Shown here: piece after piece, positions 26,287 to 37,809 of the stretch
Position numbering within the stretch: the first letter of the stretch is position 1
Layout: each line of letters opens with the position of its first letter
Assembly (NCBI GenBank): GCA_025667525.1
Contig: CM046876.1
Location: 18,587,320-18,651,319 of the forward strand
Direction of reading: 5' to 3'
DNA: 64,000 nucleotides
From: Glebionis coronaria
Taxonomy: Eukaryota > Streptophyta > Magnoliopsida > Asterales > Asteraceae
Translations under genes and position numbers: made by a program
The notes under the pieces: generated by a model
The model's database searches: none
What the model was told of the DNA's origin: nothing
What the model saw: the letters and a program-made list of their open reading frames with translations, nothing else

Positions 26287-26760
26287 CTAAACTGTATTAC
26301 ACAAAAAATTACCACCCGCGGAGGCATTTAGATAATCTCTTTCATGATCATTTAATCCATTGTAAAACGTGTCAATTTGATGCAAGTCAGAAAAACCGTG
26401 ATGAGGACACTCATGTAATATTTCCTTAAACCTATTCCAAGCCGTTGAAAAACTCTCATTAAATTCTTGTGAAAATTTTGAAATCTCGTTTTTCAAATGC
26501 GTAGTCTTAGAGGGCGGGAAAAATTGGTTCGCAAACTTAGAAACGAGATCCTTCCACGTCAGTATAGAATTGGGTGTCTCTTTCTCTAAACAAATTTTAG
26601 CGGGCCCCGCTAAGGAATACGGAAATAACATCATCTTAATCGAGTCATTAGCAACATCCTTAAATTTACAAGTGGCGGTAAGACGATTAAATTGGCGGAT
26701 ATTGTTGTGTGGGTTGTCCTTTTCATCACCACGGAATTTGTTGTTTTGGATCATCGACAA
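26287..26760 (-). pseudogene. Element B gag core
   Basis: The 157-codon frame is the retrotransposon gag domain. It includes 'DNPHNNIRQFNRLTATCKFK', 'MMLFPYSLAGPAKICLEKE' and 'LTWKDLVSKFANQFFPPSKT', and ends with 'NGLNDHERDYLNASAGGNF'. Gag forms the cytoplasmic virus-like particle. Its start overlaps the upstream frame (26751-27026) in another phase, which points to a single small indel near 26755. A stop at 26287 separates it from the next gag piece. Confidence 0.93.
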
Positions 26761-27026
26761 AAACCCGTTTTCACTTCAAAATTCTCCGCAAGGATATCAG
26801 GAATCACAATAGCCTCTCCATAACCCTCAGTGGGTGCTTGAAGTAACTCCATCATAGTTCGATTAGCCATGGTTGGTTCTTCTTCTACGATAGGTTCGTC
26901 AATAGGAGACTCCTCACTAGAAAGATTAGGAGTAGGTGTTGACTCCTTTCGGTTTTTTCGTTTACGTGCACGTTTTGCTTGATTACGAGTAAGCATAAAC
27001 GTCACGTACAACGTGGGGATGAGCAA
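26751..27026 (-). pseudogene. Element B gag N-terminus
   Basis: This 91-codon frame carries the start of gag: a basic stretch (NQAKRARKRKNRK), an acidic linker, then MANRTMMELLQAPTEGYGEA and 'ILAENFEVKTGF', which normally leads straight into the gag core. It shifts frame at that point. The start at 27026 is the first ATG of the frame. An internal ATG (MANRT) is the start I remember for related elements, so the true start is uncertain. Confidence 0.85.
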
Positions 27027-28099
27027 ACAAGATTCTTTTTGGTGTTATTAGTTTTTACAATTTTTTGTGGTTTTTGATTGTTTTTACTTTTTTGGATTTT
27101 TGTGATTGTATTAAGTAGACAAAAATATACAAATCTCCTCCTTAATCAAATCTATTGATTAAAGAAGCCTCAAGGAATGAAAACGATCACGTGAAGTGAA
27201 CGCCTTCGATGACTTTAGAACGTTGGTTGAACACCAAAACGTTCAAGAGGGTTTAATCAAATGAAACCAAGAAAATATATATGATACTTAGATAATACTT
27301 TGGTTGGCAAACCCTCGATTAGCCATTTTTATCTAAACACTCACAAGCAAGCGGGGAAACGAGGCGGCGAGAAGCACTTAAGACCCTTTTTCCTTAGGGT
27401 ATATTTTATAATACCCGCCTAATACACACATTTTAGTTTGTGTTTTTCAAAATTAAGCTTCACAAAAGTATTTATCTATTTTGCCTTTTCTTTCTTGTAT
27501 GAGATTCGAATAGAATGATTGAGTAATAACCTCTCAATCAAGGTTGTGTTTTCACACTTTTAGAGTACTTGTGAATTTATTGTTCTACGTATACAATATT
27601 CACACAAAAAACGAAAAACCGATAATACGTATTAGTAGAGTGCTTGATAGGTGTGAAAACACCCATCCTTTTACCACTTATCTCTTGCTAAAACAAGACC
27701 AAAACACGTATTTAAATGTCATTTGTTTGGAATTATGCGTGGTTTGTGTGTTTGTTGTGTTTTCAGAGCCAACCGGATAAATATTGAAGAAAACATGGGA
27801 TTGCATGGGTTTTATCGAAGAAAAAGACTCAAGACGAAGTCTATTGTCCAAGAGACGCAAAAGATTTGAAGTCAATGGGCCTATTTGAAGATTTATCGAA
27901 GAAAAGGACCAAAGATGGAATATTTACATATGTCGAAGAACTCAAGTCTATTCATCGAAGAAATTAAAAGACGAGTTGAATTTGTTCGTCGACAAATCAC
28001 GAATCAGAATCGAAAACGTCGACTTTACTGAAAAGACGAGAAGACGAAAAGAAAGAAGAAAGCCCACTCACCAACCAACCACTTGGCCTATAAATATAA
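27027..28099 (-). other. Leader of element B, gag-proximal part
   Basis: About 1.1 kb lie between gag and the D-family solo LTR without a coding frame I can support. Several copies of (A)TCGAAGAA(A) occur between about 27815 and 27965, with repeated AAGACGA nearby. Leaders of Athila elements are usually long and untranslated. Confidence 0.6.
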
Positions 28100-30068
28100 T
28101 GTAGAAACTAGAAGGGGGGTTGAATAGTTTCTAGTTAGTTTTTCAAAACATTTCGGCTTAATCCATTGTGTGCGGTTCCTTATGTGTACCCGCGGTTCTT
28201 TATCAATAAAGAACCGCCGGTCCATTTAGGGAACCGCCGACAGTGAACTTAACCTTTTGTTGCATGTTAAACTTTGACAATCCTTTGTATCAAATTCTCG
28301 ATCAAGCTTGACTAGATATGAGATGTGTTTGATTGAAAGATAAATACTACAAGTAAGTAAACACACAAACACATCAAATCAAGAGTACATCAAGCAATAG
28401 TCTAAACACTAAGCACACACGTACTAAGCATAAGCTTTTCCGCAACTAGGATGTTTAGACTAAGTGATGTACACTTGACCATAATCTAAACACGAAGCAC
28501 ACACGTACTAAGCCTTAGCTTTTCTGCAACTTAGATGTTTAGATTATGAGATGCACACAACACACAACATATAAATACATCTATAATAGTAAAGACATAA
28601 ATGTAAAGGAAAGTACCGACACGATGATTTATAGTGGTTCGGTCACGAAGCTCCTCTTCGCCCTACTCCACTCCTCGAGTACACCTTACTCGAGAGTTAC
28701 TTCACTAGTCAACAAACTCCTTAAGGTGGAGAAACCATACGCAACGTCGCTTATCCAATTCCGACTCTAAGCTAAAAGTCGAGTCCTAATCTTAGGTAGG
28801 ACCAATCTACACAAAGTTTCCCACTTCACCATTTAACGACACAAGGCTAGATGTCGAGTTCTAATCAAAAGCTAGAACCAATCTTCACGACTCTTCACTT
28901 TGAAGCTAAGTGAGAACTTCACAAAACACAACTACTAATCACTTTAAAGTTTAGTGAGAACTCACAAGACACAACCACATCACTTTATAGTTTAGTGAGA
29001 ACTACCTAGACACAACCACATCACTTTAGAGTTTAGTGAGAACTACCAAGACACAACCTAATCTACCCACTAGTTATGTTTTATGGCCCAACATAACAAA
29101 CCTTGTGTTTTATGGCCTAAACACATAAACCCTATAGATCTAAGCACACAACACTTAGATCTATAACTCTAACACTATATCCAAGTACTAACAAGACTTG
29201 GATCTACACAACTAACACCTAATCCAAGGATACTCATCACTTGGATATCTACCCATACAAACACATCCAAGTGTACCCACAACTTGGATCTTCTACTTAT
29301 ACATAGTAGGAAGACTAAAAACATAACTTAGATCTATATAAGGAGAGATCTTCATCATGTAGTGAACCCAACACATCATGGTAATGATGGTGTTCTTCTC
29401 TTTGCACTTGAGAGGATGAGGAGATTGAAGATTGAATCACATCTTAAACAAGATTAATCAAAACTAACTAATCAAGGATCTAAGATGGTTTTTGAAAGAA
29501 ACTATGCAAAAAGGGTTAAAAGAAAATCTGGAAATGATCCACTATTTATAGGGCAACATTGAAACGGTCAAAAACACCCGCGGTTCCTTATCTCTACCCA
29601 CGGTACCTTATCAATAAGGAACCGCGGGTTCCTTTAAGGAACCTCCGCGTCGGAGTCCGTGCAAATTTGTCCTTTAGTGGGGATATGCCATCTGGGGTAG
29701 TTTATACCCTCAAAGGATATTCCTTTAGCATATGGAATACGCCAAATTCAAATTTCCATTTTCTTTTTAATAAAACATTTTCTTAAAAATGAAGTTAATT
29801 AAAATCTTTTGTCACATTTGATTAAAATGTGAGTTTTAAGAAAATATTAATCCTTGATCACTTAGTTAGGTTAATGACATGTTTGTACATACCTTGAGTG
29901 ATTCATGCCGAATGCGGTCTTGGAGGTATCGAGAGAAGTATACAAATGTATTCTTGAGTGATTACGAGTACCTTAACATTTTACATAATGTATTGCGAAT
30001 TATACGTTTGTCATCAACAAAACACAAAGAGATTATATCGACAAAGCATCGTAATGTTTGCACTAACA
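28100..30068 (-). mobile_element. Solo LTR of the element D family
   Basis: It begins TGTAGAAACTAGAAGG and ends GTTTGCACTAACA, the same termini as the LTRs of element D (35578-37161 and 43707-45296). It shares the TTTATAGTGGTTCG and CTCCTCGAGTACACC blocks. It is 1969 bp against about 1590 bp, so it belongs to a diverged subfamily. The flanking 5-mers are TATAA and TAGAA, a target-site duplication with one mismatch. No primer site or interior accompanies it, as expected after recombination between two LTRs. The minus strand has a canonical TATA box (CTATAAATAGT, 29541-29551) that is degraded in the element D LTRs. Confidence 0.82.
29541..29552 (-). promoter_or_regulatory. TATA box of the D-family solo LTR
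   Basis: The minus strand reads CCTATAAATAGT, a consensus plant TATA box. The matching place in element D reads CTTTAAATAGT (36662-36672 and 44800-44810). Confidence 0.55.
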
Positions 30069-31470
30069 TAGAAGTCCCTTCACACATTTTAGACTAGCTT
30101 TTAATTTCTAGTCTTTTCTTTTTCTTTGTTTTCGTAGGAAGCCAACACCATTAAGGTGTTGGTGATTTTTCATTTTTGTTGAATCTTTAATCTTGTAAGT
30201 TTTTAATCTTTCCTTTTGTTTACTCAACATTAATCTATCAATATCATCTTCCATTTTCATCTTGTTCATCTTCATCTTTTTGATTTAAAGTTTAAAGTTC
30301 TTATTTGGTTGATTTTAATCTTCAAAAGTAAGTGGGTTTTATGTTTTTAGTGTTTTGATTTGATGTTTATGATTAGTAGATGAATTATAGTTACTTTGGT
30401 TTAATCTTTTGGTAAAAACTTGGTGGATTTTGGTTAAATTTGTTCTTGTTATTGTTTCCCTGTGCTTCGCTGTTCTTCATCACACCCAGATTCCAAATCA
30501 ACTGTTCTTACTTTTTATTCCGAACCAACACCAATGTTCCGAATGAAGGTTTTGGGTTAAGTTTTCTGAATCAAGGCTTTTAGAAATTTATTCCGAATTA
30601 GTGCCTTTATCCGGAATAATCAATATTCCGGATGAACATATATTATTCCGAATCAAGCTTTAGTTCTTATTTATTCCGAGTCAGTTTCATTATTCCTAAT
30701 CAGCAAATTTCAGTTTTATTCCGGATCAAGCTTTTTGTCTAAATATTCCGAATCAATATTTTATTCCGAATGAAAGATTTTTATTAGTCATTCCGAATCA
30801 AGTGTTCATCCGGAATAATTAATATTCCGGATGAGTGTTTATATTCCGAATCAAAGTTTTAGTAAAATATTCTGAATCAGTTTTTCTTTCTAGGTTCCGA
30901 ATGAAGCTTTTTTTCATTAAATTATTCCGGATGAGCATAATCTTCCGAATGAGTTGATTTTCCAAATTTATTCCGAATCAAGCTTGGTTTTTAATTATTC
31001 CGAATGAGTACTTTATTCCGGATAAAAGGTTATTCCGCATGAACAAACATTCCGCATGAAGGTTATATATTCCGCATCAAGCTCTTATTCCGGATCAACG
31101 ATTATTCCGAACGAAGGCTGTGTCAATTATTCCGAGTGAAGAGTTATATTCCGCATCAGTGATTTTTCTGAGTTAAGGTTTTTATCTGTTTTATTTTAAG
31201 TAAAGTTTTATTTTTATTAAGTGCTTTTAATTAATTGCTTTTAGTTTATCTTTATTTACTTCACGCATTTACCTTTTTAGTAGCATAGAAAACCAAACCC
31301 CTTTTTAGTAACCAAGAACAACTATTCCACTTTGAACCGTGATCGATTCGAGAAGATACCGAGAATAAAATTGAACCCATACAAAAACCTTTGTATCAGT
31401 GCTACTAATACAAATACTATTTATGGTTAGTATGAAAACAACAATTGTTCAAATCAAAACACAACACGCC
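30069..31470 (-). other. Leader of element B, PBS-proximal part
   Basis: This is untranslated sequence between the solo LTR and the primer binding site. Most of it is the TTCCGAATCA array (30491-31178). The rest is AT-rich with no coding frame. Confidence 0.65.
30491..31178. repeat. Degenerate TTCCGAATCA array
   Basis: About thirty copies of TTCCG(A/G/C)AT(C/G)A occur in 690 bp, spaced irregularly by roughly 12-35 bp of AT-rich sequence. Two places pair motifs head to head as near-palindromes, TCCGGAATAATxAATATTCC at 30610-30632 and 30809-30831. Copies differ at the same two positions, which suggests a maintained core rather than simple slippage. Spacers differ in length and sequence, so this is not a CRISPR array or a classical satellite. 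Confidence 0.85.
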
Positions 31471-31488
31471 TCCCCGGCAGCGGCGCCA
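31471..31488 (-). other. Primer binding site of element B
   Basis: The minus strand reads TGGCGCCGCTGCCGGGGA, six bases inside the LTR. This is the characteristic priming site of Athila/Tat-type gypsy elements, usually ascribed to tRNA-Asp. It fixes the 5' end of B. Confidence 0.93.
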
Positions 31489-31494
31489 AAATGA

Positions 31495-34400
31495 TAGTTG
31501 TATAATACGTCTTTTAGGAAAAAGAACGTAATTAGGGTAAGTACACAAATGGTTTAGGAAAACCACAAGTTAATGACCCAAAGTGGGGATCGTTCTCAAG
31601 GAGGCAAGTGTGTTGTGTAGAGAGATGATTAATGGTTTGTGATTATATTGATGAGAAATGAAAAGAAGAAAAGAGATTAGAAGAGAATGACGGTTACGAT
31701 TATGAATTAAACTAAGACGACTAGTCGTGCGCGTAAAACCGTAACAAGTGAAAAAATTAAAAATTTAACCTAAAAATTCCTAGAAATTTCCAATAAATCC
31801 TAAAAAATGTAATTAGAGTTTAAAAAAAATTAAAAATCACTCAAACCTTTTATTTAATTAAATAATATTTTTTTAATGCTAATTAAAGCCCAGAAAATCA
31901 ATTTAATTAACAAAAAGCCCAAAATGAAAATTTTTAACTTGTAAACCTCTAAAATGACTTAACTAAATTATAACTATTTTTGAAAATTTTAAAATTAATT
32001 AAAACTATTTAAAAATAATTAAAAACTAATAAAAACTTAAAATAATTCTAAAAATTAATCTAATGACAATAAAAATATTCCAAAAATAGTAAAATTCCTA
32101 ACTTAATGTATTTGATCTAAGAAAAATGAAAAACTAATAATAAAATAATAACAAAATATTAATAAATATCCAAAATTTATAAAAAATTCTAAAAAGTTGC
32201 AAACCTACTTATTTTAACCTAAATAATACAGAAATGAAGTTGAAATTACAAAAATACCCCTATTGGGCCTTGAAATGGGCTAAAAGTCCAAACTGTCCCT
32301 TAATGGGCTTGAAATAGGCCCAATAAGAAAAATGTTGTCCAAATAAGCCCAAAATCTCCTATCTGACTTAAAATTTGATTTTAAGAACAAAACTCTGAAT
32401 GCCCAAAAGCTGAAAATGTGTAAGCTAGCTTATTTCAAAGCAGCTTATTCTTAATGGGCTTTTTGGCCCATTAAGCTATAAGCTGATGCCATAAGCTCAA
32501 ATTTGACACACAAGCTTCTTTTGAGTTACTTAAGAGATCTATAAAAAGAAAATTGGAAAAAGCACAAGAAATAAGCCTGAAATAAGCCAAGACTCTCTTC
32601 ACAAAACGACAAAATAGTCGTTTTTGAGTTCTAGACCACCTCAAGTGCTGATTCAACTTTCAAAAGCTTTTATATGACTTAACTAAGCAAAATAATCAAA
32701 AAGTTTTCAAATAAGCACAAGCAATAAGCCAGAATAAGCAGATAAGCACTTGTTTAAAAGTCAACTTAATGAGTTTTCTAGTAAAAAGTCAAAGTCAAAG
32801 CCTAATAAGCTCCAGATCAAATAAATGGGTCAAATGAGGAAGATCTATCACGAAAAATAAGTTGTTGCAAGTCTGGATAAGCCAAATTGTCTTATGAATA
32901 AGCTGTTTGAAGATTTACACTAGTAGGGGCTAGTTTTGGAGGTTGAGCAGTGGGAACTTTTCCCCCTACTTGACTTTCTTGACTTTTTGTCTTATATGAC
33001 TTTTTTATGGATTCACGTTACAAACAAGGAACCGTTGTAATCAGTAGATCACAAGGAGTCAAGAACAACAAAGAAATCACACTTCCAATCAGCCAAATGA
33101 TACAGTTAATTCAATTAAGCACCAGATTAGACACAGACTTGAACAATAAGCAGTTTATACTCAATAAGCAGTTTTAGCAAAAATCAGCCAGCCAAACTTC
33201 ACCAAATGCATACACAAGCTATAATTAATTCAGATGAACAAATCTAAACAAGTTTCATGCATTGATTGAAAGTCTAGATCAAGATTCAAGCATACAATAG
33301 TTACTGATGAACAAAGAACATGCAGTTTTGACAATTGCTGATATACTTGACCACTCAGCCAAATTCAAAGACTTAAATTTCTTAACAGGTTATGTTGGGT
33401 ATGATTTATCACTTTTTATCCTAAGTCTAGGCCTAGAACTAGGTGTGCACCAAATCACAGTCCAAAATATCAACAAATCAAGATTTTATAAGCATATGAT
33501 TGATTTATGTGTTCAAAAGCATACAACTTGCAGATTATCACTCTATTATAATTCTTAAATAAGAACTAGTACCATACAACAACAAACACTTAACCAATAA
33601 CATAATAACTTCAATATGCAGTTGACCCAAACACCCCTTTATATTTTCAAATCAAGATTTTCAAATCAAAAGTTGGATTCAGGTTAGCACATGCATACAT
33701 AAGCATCAAAACATCAAACTTAAACAGAAACAACAAGATTTGGAGCCAAAGATCAACACATACACAAGCAGAACTCAAATATCACAAATATCCAATTTTT
33801 TGACAGATTTTGAGATTAAGGGTTCAAAACCTCATGGATGTACATCCACACCCACGTATGTTTGAGCTGATGTGCCTAGCAAAACAAGGCACAAGCTTCC
33901 AATATCAGGCTGCTAAGATAGAAAAAGGTTAGAAGAAATAAATATAAAACAGAAAGGTGACAAAACTTGATTGATGCAACTCTTGTACCCCACTCTTTGA
34001 TTATCCCCAAGTTATAAGCCTCATAACCCCTTGATAACTCTTTATCAGGGTGATATGATCCACTTATAGCCCAAAAATTCCAAAGGTGTACCAAGAACTT
34101 AGCAAAATATCAAGATTTAGGAAAATATGCAATTTCTTGCACACTCCTTGAAAACACGTTTTAAGATTCAAGATTATTTAACATTAAACAATAACAAGCA
34201 GATATAAATATTGGCACTTGGGTTTTCTTCACAAATTCAAACACTTCTCATTAATCAAGAGAAAGTATTTACAAAAAAGTGAACAAAGGAAAAACCAAGA
34301 GTAGTTGTGCAAATGAGACCCTATGGCTTTATATAGAGCCTTACATGAGAACTAGGAACAGATAAAAACACTAAACCCTAATGCTTGAAGTCCCAAAAAT

Positions 34401-34737
34401 GCCCTTGTGGAATTTGAATATCTTGGAATCATGTGATGGATTCTTAGCTGTTTGTGGAGCTGACAAGGTGGAAATTGAATCCAAAGGCTTCAAATAAGCT
34501 TAGAAAGTAAGCTTGGATATTGGACGTTAGATGTTGGCATGGTTTTGGCATCTTCTTCAAAGGGTGGGACAAAGGGTTTATCATGTCACAATGGGGTGAT
34601 GTGGCAAGGGTTTTGAGAGTTGGGTTATGATTAGGACTACCCTAATCACTACTAGAGATGATGGAGGTTTAATTTTTGTTTAAACAAGAATACCCAATTG
34701 TGTTCATACGTTAAACCGTGCATGGTTTGATTTGTTT
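31495..34737 (-). repeat. 5' LTR of element B, first part
   Basis: It begins TAGTTGTATAATACG and aligns with 15220 onward. It lacks the SINE and is interrupted at 34737 by element C. The last five bases (TGTTT, 34733-34737) are duplicated after C at 58868. The ORFs at 33307-33558, 33876-34094 and 32471-32656 have no recognisable product. Confidence 0.93.
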
Positions 34738-35252
34738 TGTTGATCCCAAACTTAGATCGATTTAGCTTGTGTAAACGAGATTAGATCAAGTTATACACGT
34801 AGAGAAACTTTGTTTATGTATGAAACAATTTAAGTGTTATGCGGAATTAACACTTAAACAAGAACATAAACAGATGTAAAAGAAACTTTCACTTGATTGA
34901 TAATAACGAACTTGCTTACAATGAAAGTGTTTAACTTATGAAAACTTATTATGAAACATAACCTAAAGGTCTTCTTTTATAGACATAAGAAGCCTTGTAC
35001 AAAAGTCTACGTATCAACTATTCTAGGTAAAGATAGTTATAGAAAATACAATGTTGATCCTATATTTACTAGAAACAAACTAGCAATAAAATACGTGTAG
35101 ACCATATCTTTCTATCAGTGCTTGTCTTCAACCTATCAACGCTTGACTTCTTCCTGTCAACGCTTGATCTGTTAGCATTTGTTTTCTTCTTATCAACGCT
35201 TGTTTTCTTCTTGTCAGCGCTCAAGTGGACTGGCTACATTTTATTTCCAACA
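34738..35252 (-). repeat. 3' LTR of element C
   Basis: This 515-bp LTR runs from TGTTGATCCC to TTTCCAACA. The partner at 58353-58867 is also 515 bp. I count about 19 substitutions and no indel (about 96.3% identity). The far end holds six copies of the TATCAACGCTTG/TGTCAGCGCT motif within about 110 bp. The minus-strand TATA box CTATAAAAG lies at 34974-34982 (partner 58589-58597). Confidence 0.96.
34974..34982 (-). promoter_or_regulatory. TATA box of LTR C
   Basis: The minus strand reads CTATAAAAG. The other LTR has the same box at 58589-58597, where it would drive the genomic RNA of C. Confidence 0.55.
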
Positions 35253-35266
35253 ATCCTCCCCTAAAC
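35253..35266 (-). other. Polypurine tract of element C
   Basis: The minus strand reads GTTTAGGGGAGGAT and abuts the LTR start TGTTGGAAATA. It is the plus-strand priming site. Confidence 0.85.
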
Positions 35267-35304
35267 TTGATATCTACTCTAGTAATCAAGTTTCTGAATA
35301 AAAA

Positions 35305-35577
35305 TTAAGAGCTAGGAGGTATCTTACAAATCTTATCATATTGGTAATAAACATGCCTAATCAAATCTTTAGCCACGTCACTTGAATAGTCAATCTCCAG
35401 CTGTGTTGTCTTCATCTTTTCCAAAACTTCTTTGGACATGGGATACTGACCATCTACAAGAAGATACTCAGCAAACTTTGTAGAGCTCAAGTAGTACACA
35501 CCAGCAGCTCAATACAAACGCCATTGAAGACCACTGATATCATCCTCAAGATCCTTCCAAACAGTAGTGTAGAAACT
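35305..35577 (-). pseudogene. Element C accessory ORF, C-terminal end
   Basis: These last 90 or so codons of the accessory ORF were separated from the rest (45302-48119) by element D. Across the AGTAG duplication the frame joins without a shift. It reads DPTVWKDLEDD over the junction, passes one TGA at about 35522, and finishes with 'YYQYDKICKIPPSS', about 40 bases before the polypurine tract. Function unknown. Confidence 0.82.
35573..35577. other. Target-site duplication of element D, left copy
   Basis: AGTAG here is repeated exactly at 45297-45301. Together with the TG...CA ends, it marks D as a complete insertion. Confidence 0.95.
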
Positions 35578-37161
35578 AGAAGGGGGGTTGAATAGTTTCT
35601 CTTCGATTTGTGACCAAATTAAAATTACTTTCAATTTGGTTTGTATCAAAACTATCTCTTACTTGAGGCTAAGTTGCATAATGATTAGGTTCAATTCAAA
35701 TGCACTAGCAAAGATAATAGGTAAGTGTAATGATAATGAAATAAGTAAAGAGTAAGGAAGGAGACAACCTAGTGGGAAGACACCAAGATTTATAGTGGTT
35801 CGACAACGAGGCTCTATCCTTGTTTCTACTCCACTCCTCGAGTACACCTACTCGAGATTTCCACTATATCCACAAGCTCCCTTCTCGGCGGAGAAAACCT
35901 TACATCGTTGCTTACATTATTTTCAGACACTAAGCTAAATGTCGAGACCTAATCTTTAGCTAGGACCAATCTACACAATATTGCCTACTTCACAATTTAA
36001 CAACACAAGGATAGATGTCGGGTTCTAATCTTAAGGTAGAACCAATCTTCACGACGTTGCCTACTTTACCATTTTACGACACAAGGCTAGATGTCGAGTT
36101 CTAATCGAAAGCTAGAACTAATCTTCACGACTCTTCACTTTGAAGCTAAGTGAGAACTTCACACAACACAACTACTAGTCACTTTATAGTTTAGTGAGAA
36201 CTCACAAGACACAACCACATCACTTTATAGTTTAGTGAGAAATCCTAATCAAATCTATTACAACTCAACTAGACTTATCCAAGTACACACATGTATCTTG
36301 GATTTACATAACACAAATCCAAGCAAACACATATGCAATGGATGTACACAAAAAATCCAAGTATCCACAAAAAACTTGGATGAACACAACTAGTCCAAGT
36401 ATTCATAAATACATTGGATTGACCTAAAACAAAAAAGGGTATCATGATGAATATGACTAGCTAATAGATTCATCTTTATCACAACACTGGTGAGTGAGTG
36501 ATCTTCTCATTGGACAAGGTAAAGGAGGGGATCAAGAGGATAATCATATGTAAACATCCTTAACAATTTAAGTGATCATTTACTAATGATTATGCTATAG
36601 AAAATAGAAAGAGGGCTGAGAAAAAACGTCCAAGAGGCTTACTGGAAAATGAGATTTGACCCACTATTTAAAGGAGACAAAGTATAACGGATCTATAACG
36701 GCTAGCTGTGCGCAGTACGTTATCTCACCCTGCGGTTCCATATCGCTAAGGAACCACGTAGGTACTTAAGGTACCGCCACTAGACTACGCTCCGTTTTTT
36801 GTCTTTTAGTGGGGTGGGAGTATCTGAGGTATTTGAAACCTTCAAAGGATATTCTAACAGCATTTGGAATATGCTATTTTCAAATTTTCATTTTCCATTT
36901 TAATAAAACATTTTCTAAAAAAGAAAGTTTATTAAAAAGTCTTTTGTCATATTAACAAAAGTGAATTTTAAGGAAAATCATTTTGATGATCACTAAGTAT
37001 GATTAAGAAAGGTTAGTGATATGATTATTACCTTGATGATAGTGTTAGTTAAATTATTCATTTTGTGTTTTACACTAAATGTGTTGTTTGGTTTGTTGTG
37101 ATCAAAACTAAGAAAGATTAGTTAACACTAATAATGTTTTTAGGCATCACTTGCATTAACA
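35578..37161 (-). repeat. 3' LTR of element D
   Basis: This 1584-bp LTR runs from TGTAGAAACTAG to GCATTAACA. The partner is at 43707-45296 (1590 bp). A sampled 660 bp shows about 2-3% difference, so D is the youngest measurable full insertion here. It contains the palindromic GCGGTTCC cassette at 36711-36780. Confidence 0.95.
36711..36780. repeat. GCGGTTCC palindrome cassette in LTR D (left)
   Basis: It contains TGCGGTTCCATATCGCTAAG, GGAACCACG and GGTACTTAAGGTACCGCC. The last includes the palindrome GGTACTTAAGGTACC with one mismatch. The same cassette lies in the other LTR at 44847-44914. Confidence 0.75.
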
Positions 37162-37174
37162 ATCTCCCCTTTTT
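37162..37174 (-). other. Polypurine tract of element D, with extra copies
   Basis: The minus strand reads AAAAAGGGGAGAT against the LTR start TGTTAATGC. Three more purine tracts (AAAGGGGGAG or AAGGGGGAGC) lie at 37251-37260, 37316-37325 and 37333-37342. Confidence 0.85.
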
Positions 37175-37809
37175 GATTACGACAAACGATAAACTCATTT
37201 ACATAGAAACACAAAATATGGAATTATTAACTAGTTTATCACTATCATTTCTCCCCCTTTGTCGTAGCAAAAAAGGTTAGCAAAAGTCTTTGAAGAACAT
37301 CGAACTTTGCTAGTAGCTCCCCCTTGGTGGTTGCTCCCCCTTGCTTGGGGCACCAAGTTTGTGAGCTAAGGTGACATGTTACACAAAGGTTAGTAGAAAG
37401 GAAAGAAACACCAATGTATATATGATCACTACCTACTAAGTAACTTGAGAGGGAGAGAGAGAAGAAATCTCAAATTAGAAGCAAGTATTTTGCTAAGTAT
37501 GTCCAAAGAGGTAATTGACAAAATCAAGCTTCAATCCGATGAAGATGATAAGCTTGTCAATGGGTTAAAGTTTAGAATTGATGGAATCACCCATAAGCAA
37601 TTGTAAAAATTAACCATGATCAACTCAAAATAGAACTAATGAAATAATACACAAACAACACAAAGGTTACATAAAAGAAAAAGACACAACAAAGAAGATA
37701 GTCATACACACAATATGAGTATCTAAAAGCAATAAATATGGAAAATAAACCACTAAGCATAAGCTAGTATAATAGTGATATTTTCCAAGATTGCTAAAAA
37801 AATAAAAGA
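37175..37809 (-). other. Non-coding region of D between ORF3 and the 3' LTR
   Basis: There is no coding frame here. The three extra purine tracts are in the first 170 bases and the rest is AT-rich. Confidence 0.6.

Noticed and set aside
30491..31178. CRISPR-like array of short repeats
   Set aside because: Spacing and repeats are irregular, the core is only about 10 bp, and the setting is a plant retrotransposon leader.
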